From Bacillota bacterium (GTDB lineage Bacteria > Bacillota > Clostridia > Christensenellales > CAG-138): a stretch of 7,694 nucleotides of DNA. The position numbers and the translations under genes were made by a program. The DNA lies in NCBI GenBank assembly GCA_023396535.1, contig JAEWWD010000118.1, positions 1 to 7,694 on the forward strand, read 5' to 3'. The stretch's first letter is position 1, and every line of letters begins with the position of its first letter. Shown here piece by piece: positions 5,900-7,694 of the stretch. The notes beneath the pieces are model-generated. The model was not told the DNA's origin and searched no databases. It saw only the letters and a program-made list of their open reading frames with translations.

Positions 5900-6481
5900 A
5901 TGAACTCTGACGATATGAAATTGCGGGCAAAGGCGGAGCTTCGCCGCTTAGGCATCGCGGGCAGGGACGGCGTATCCCCCGCCGACCGGGCGGAGTTCGA
6001 TAGGCGCATTACGGGGGCGGTCGTAAACACGCCCGCGTTTATTTCTGCGCGCGTCGTTATGGTCTACCGCCATTTCGGCGGCGAGGTCAATGTGGACGGC
6101 GTGGCGGAAGCGGCGCAGGCGATGCAAAAGACCGTTGTTTATCCGTACTGCGCCGATAAAACGACCATCGTGGCTCTGCGGCCCCACGGCCCGGATTCAT
6201 GGATACGGGGCAGTTTCGGCATCTGGGCGCCGCTCCCCGAAAAATCCGAGGTGATCGACCCCGCCGCCATTGACGCGGTCATATTGCCCTGCGCCGCGTT
6301 TGACGATCACGGCAACCGCATCGGCATGGGCGCGGGGTATTACGACCGGTTCCTGCCCAAATGCACGAACGCGACGACAATACTCGTCGCGTACGAGGCA
6401 CAGCGAGTTATCGGCATCGTGCCGGAGCCCACGGACATACCGGCGGATTATATCGTAACGGAACTGTCAAACCTCAATTGA
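5900..6481 (+). CDS. 5-formyltetrahydrofolate cyclo-ligase
   Basis: This is a 193-residue protein, normal for the family. It catalyses ATP-dependent conversion of 5-formyltetrahydrofolate to 5,10-methenyltetrahydrofolate, returning a storage or inhibitory folate to one-carbon metabolism. The evidence is MVYRHFGGEVNVDGVAEAA at about 54-72, GSFGIWAPLP at 104-113 and the hallmark VILPCAAFDDHGNRIG. This runs into MGAGYYDRFLP at about 143-153, with the closing VPEPTDIPADYIVTELS. The N-terminal basic helix (MKLRAKAELRRLG) is typical. The start is uncertain. ATG at 5900 gives the 193-residue form; ATG at 5879 overlaps the upstream gene and ATG at 5915 is also possible. None has a strong ribosome binding site, so coupling to the upstream gene is likely. 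The gene converges on the EFR1 gene. Confidence 0.92.
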   Translation: MNSDDMKLRAKAELRRLGIAGRDGVSPADRAEFDRRITGAVVNTPAFISARVVMVYRHFGGEVNVDGVAEAAQAMQKTVVYPYCADKTTIVALRPHGPDSWIRGSFGIWAPLPEKSEVIDPAAIDAVILPCAAFDDHGNRIGMGAGYYDRFLPKCTNATTILVAYEAQRVIGIVPEPTDIPADYIVTELSNLN

Positions 6482-6488
6482 ATATACA

Positions 6489-7358
6489 TCAGCGCATATC
6501 GGACAGGGACACGGCGGGATGATGGTAGCGTTTGCGCCCCGCCGTCCCGCTTGTAAATTGCAGAGCTAATTGCGGACACCATTGCAGGCAGGCAAAGCAC
6601 TGCTCGCAGTGGTGTTGCCAGTTGGGGCCGTCCGCCGTCATGACGATGTTGTGAACGGGGCAAACGGCGGCGCAGGTCCCGCACCGCACGCAATCGCCGT
6701 CGGCGAAGAAGCCCGCGTCCATCAGCTGAACGCTCTCAATGCAGGATAAATTTGTTTTCCCCTTGTATCCACCGACTTTAAGCCATACGTTCTTTTGCAG
6801 TACCCGCAACCCCAGCAAATCGATCGCGCGCTCCAATCTTTCATATTCCGTTTGGATATGCCCGCGTTTTTTGGCTTTCACATCCTCGCAAATCGCGGTT
6901 ATTCTGTCGTTTGCGTCCGACAGTATGCGGGCAATTTCTTCCTCCGGCGTTTCATGCAGCACGAACGGCCGGAAAAGGCCTTTCAGGCCGCTTTCCGGAT
7001 GAATGTAATTGTAGGGCATTTTTACCCCGCATCCCAGAGACAGCGCAAGCCCTTTCTCCCGCAGCAGTTGTGCAAGAAAGGAAAGCGATATGCAGGGGCT
7101 GCCTCCGTAGGTGCAGACGGCAAACAGGTACGTCCCGTTCGCTGTATGAAGCCGTTCAATAAACCGTTTGACTATATAGGGAATCCGGTGATTGTATACC
7201 GGGAATACCATTCCGATGCAATCCGCGTCCGTAACGATTTTATCGCTGCCCACGACGGATTTCATCGCCATCAAATCCGCGCCAATACGCGACGCGAGTT
7301 CCCGCGCGACATACAGAGAATTCCCCGTACCGGTAAAATAACAGATGGAAGCGCGCAT
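6489..7358 (-). CDS. EFR1 family ferrodoxin (flavodoxin-like domain plus two 4Fe-4S clusters)
   Basis: This is a 289-residue, probably soluble redox protein. The N-terminal flavodoxin-like domain opens with SICYFTGTGNSLYVARELA (residues 4-22), the FMN phosphate-binding loop, and includes GMVFPVYNHRIP (49-60) and VCTYGGSPC (81-89). The C-terminal part has two complete 4Fe-4S motifs: CVRCGTCAAVCP (Cys223, 226, 229, 233) and CEQCFACLQWCP (Cys251, 254, 257, 261). The pattern is that of EFR1 proteins of anaerobes, presumed to carry electrons between FMN and ferredoxin-type clusters; partners are unknown. The start at 7358 is chosen for the strong AGGAGGT 6 bases upstream (7371-7365) and because the flavodoxin motif begins there. 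The frame stays open for 43 more codons, which I regard as untranslated. Its stop lies 7 bases from that of the convergent cyclo-ligase gene. Confidence 0.92.
   Translation of the reverse strand: MRASICYFTGTGNSLYVARELASRIGADLMAMKSVVGSDKIVTDADCIGMVFPVYNHRIPYIVKRFIERLHTANGTYLFAVCTYGGSPCISLSFLAQLLREKGLALSLGCGVKMPYNYIHPESGLKGLFRPFVLHETPEEEIARILSDANDRITAICEDVKAKKRGHIQTEYERLERAIDLLGLRVLQKNVWLKVGGYKGKTNLSCIESVQLMDAGFFADGDCVRCGTCAAVCPVHNIVMTADGPNWQHHCEQCFACLQWCPQLALQFTSGTAGRKRYHHPAVSLSDMR
6506..6548. other. GC-rich inverted repeat in the 3' end of the EFR1 gene; possible 3'-end hairpin for the cyclo-ligase transcript
   Basis: GGGACACGGCGGG (6506-6518) can pair with CCCGCCGTCCC (6538-6548) as an 11-bp stem with a 2-base bulge. 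It starts 24 bases after the stop codon of the plus-strand cyclo-ligase gene. No proper T-run follows on either strand, so it is not a standard terminator. It could still mark or protect a transcript end. Confidence 0.3.
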
Positions 7359-7447
7359 GACCCAACCTCCTGCACGTTCGGGTATCCATTCACACGATAT
7401 TTTGTCATTGGCTATGTGCCGGTTTACCGCATCTGAATTGCTATTCG

Positions 7448-7456
7448 TGCTATAAT
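7448..7456 (+). promoter_or_regulatory. Extended -10 promoter of the DUF434 gene
   Basis: TGCTATAAT is a perfect TGn extended -10 element (TATAAT at 7451-7456). No -35 is evident at normal spacing, which extended -10 promoters can do without. The predicted transcript start is near 7463, about 24 bases before the ATG at 7487. Confidence 0.5.
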
Positions 7457-7486
7457 CAATCATAATCGCAGAATATGGGAAATGCA

Positions 7487-7694
7487 ATGATAACCAGCGT
7501 AACCCGGGGCTATTCGCCCAAAGATAAAACAGAATTCGGCGAGGCGTGGCGGGAGCGGATGGCTGCCGCCGCGGAAGACGTGCGCTATCTTTTAAGCCGC
7601 GGGTATGATATTTCCGCCGCCGTAACGTTCGTGGGCAACCGCTTCCAGCTTTCCAGCAGGCAGCGCATGGCGCTGACGCGGGGCGTCACAAGCC
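7487..7694 (+). CDS. DUF434 domain-containing protein, N-terminal part; cut by right edge
   Basis: The reading frame is open from ATG 7487 to the edge (69 codons). The protein begins MITSVTRGYSPKDKTEFGEA, followed at about residues 25-60 by AAEDVRYLLSRGYDISAAVT and FVGNRFQLSSRQRMALTRGV. The pattern YLL-RGY, VGNR-LS-RQR and LRG fits the start of DUF434 proteins, cytoplasmic proteins of unknown function found in bacteria and archaea. GGGA at 7477-7480 is a modest ribosome binding site for 7487; an in-frame ATG at 7475 is an alternative. The gene diverges from the EFR1 gene. The C-terminal part lies outside the window. Confidence 0.75.
   Translation, partial: MITSVTRGYSPKDKTEFGEAWRERMAAAAEDVRYLLSRGYDISAAVTFVGNRFQLSSRQRMALTRGVTS

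Noticed and set aside
6795..7436. A plus-strand open frame of 213 codons opposite the EFR1 gene.
   Set aside because: The minus strand encodes an unmistakable flavodoxin/ferredoxin protein; the plus-strand product shows no domain.
7359..7487. N-terminal extension of the EFR1 protein by 43 codons to an ATG at 7487.
   Set aside because: The strong AGGAGGT site and the flavodoxin motif place the start at 7358, and the extension overlaps the divergent DUF434 promoter.
1..7694. CRISPR arrays, tRNA or rRNA genes, insertion sequences and attachment sites.
   Set aside because: No spaced direct repeats, cloverleaf-like sequence, transposase motifs or terminal repeats were seen by eye on either strand.

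Overview
The window looks like a piece of chromosome from an anaerobic, fairly GC-rich member of the Clostridia (Firmicutes). This is inferred from gene content: the yqeC/yqeB accessory pair of selenium-dependent molybdenum hydroxylases, an EFR1-type flavodoxin/ferredoxin protein, a CGGC-domain protein, an AEC transporter and a DUF434 protein. Strong AGGAGG-type ribosome binding sites and sigma-A-like promoters fit this. No phage, transposon, CRISPR or RNA gene is visible. Genes are tightly packed and the longest gap is about 157 bases.

Left part (1-1500): yqeC and yqeB lie head to tail on the minus strand and overlap by 16 bases. They are the start of a molybdenum hydroxylase maturation operon that runs off the left edge. 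A small ModE-type winged-helix regulator diverges from them. The 96-base intergenic region carries two back-to-back promoters whose -35 elements overlap, and a GTTAT-N12-ATAAC inverted repeat over the yqeC -10 that resembles a ModE operator. A strong hairpin terminator closes the regulator gene.

Middle (1521-4900, minus strand): four genes with 32-35 base gaps form a likely operon, in transcription order AEC-family transporter, AlaX-like tRNA editing protein with a DHHA1 domain, CGGC-domain protein, and alpha/beta hydrolase. A promoter is visible upstream and the shared terminator at 1467-1496 lies downstream. Why these four are together is not known to me.

Right part (4900-7694): from a promoter that diverges from the AEC operon, a nucleotidyltransferase and a 5-formyltetrahydrofolate cyclo-ligase are read on the plus strand, 11 bases apart. 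The ligase converges on an EFR1-type flavodoxin/ferredoxin gene, with only 7 bases between the two stop codons. A DUF434 gene diverges from the EFR1 gene under an extended -10 promoter and is cut by the right edge.

Most of the window is ordinary chromosome. I found no convincing new system. The best leads are the divergent regulator/yqeC control region, the uncharacterised four-gene operon, and a perfect 20-bp palindrome inside the transporter gene.
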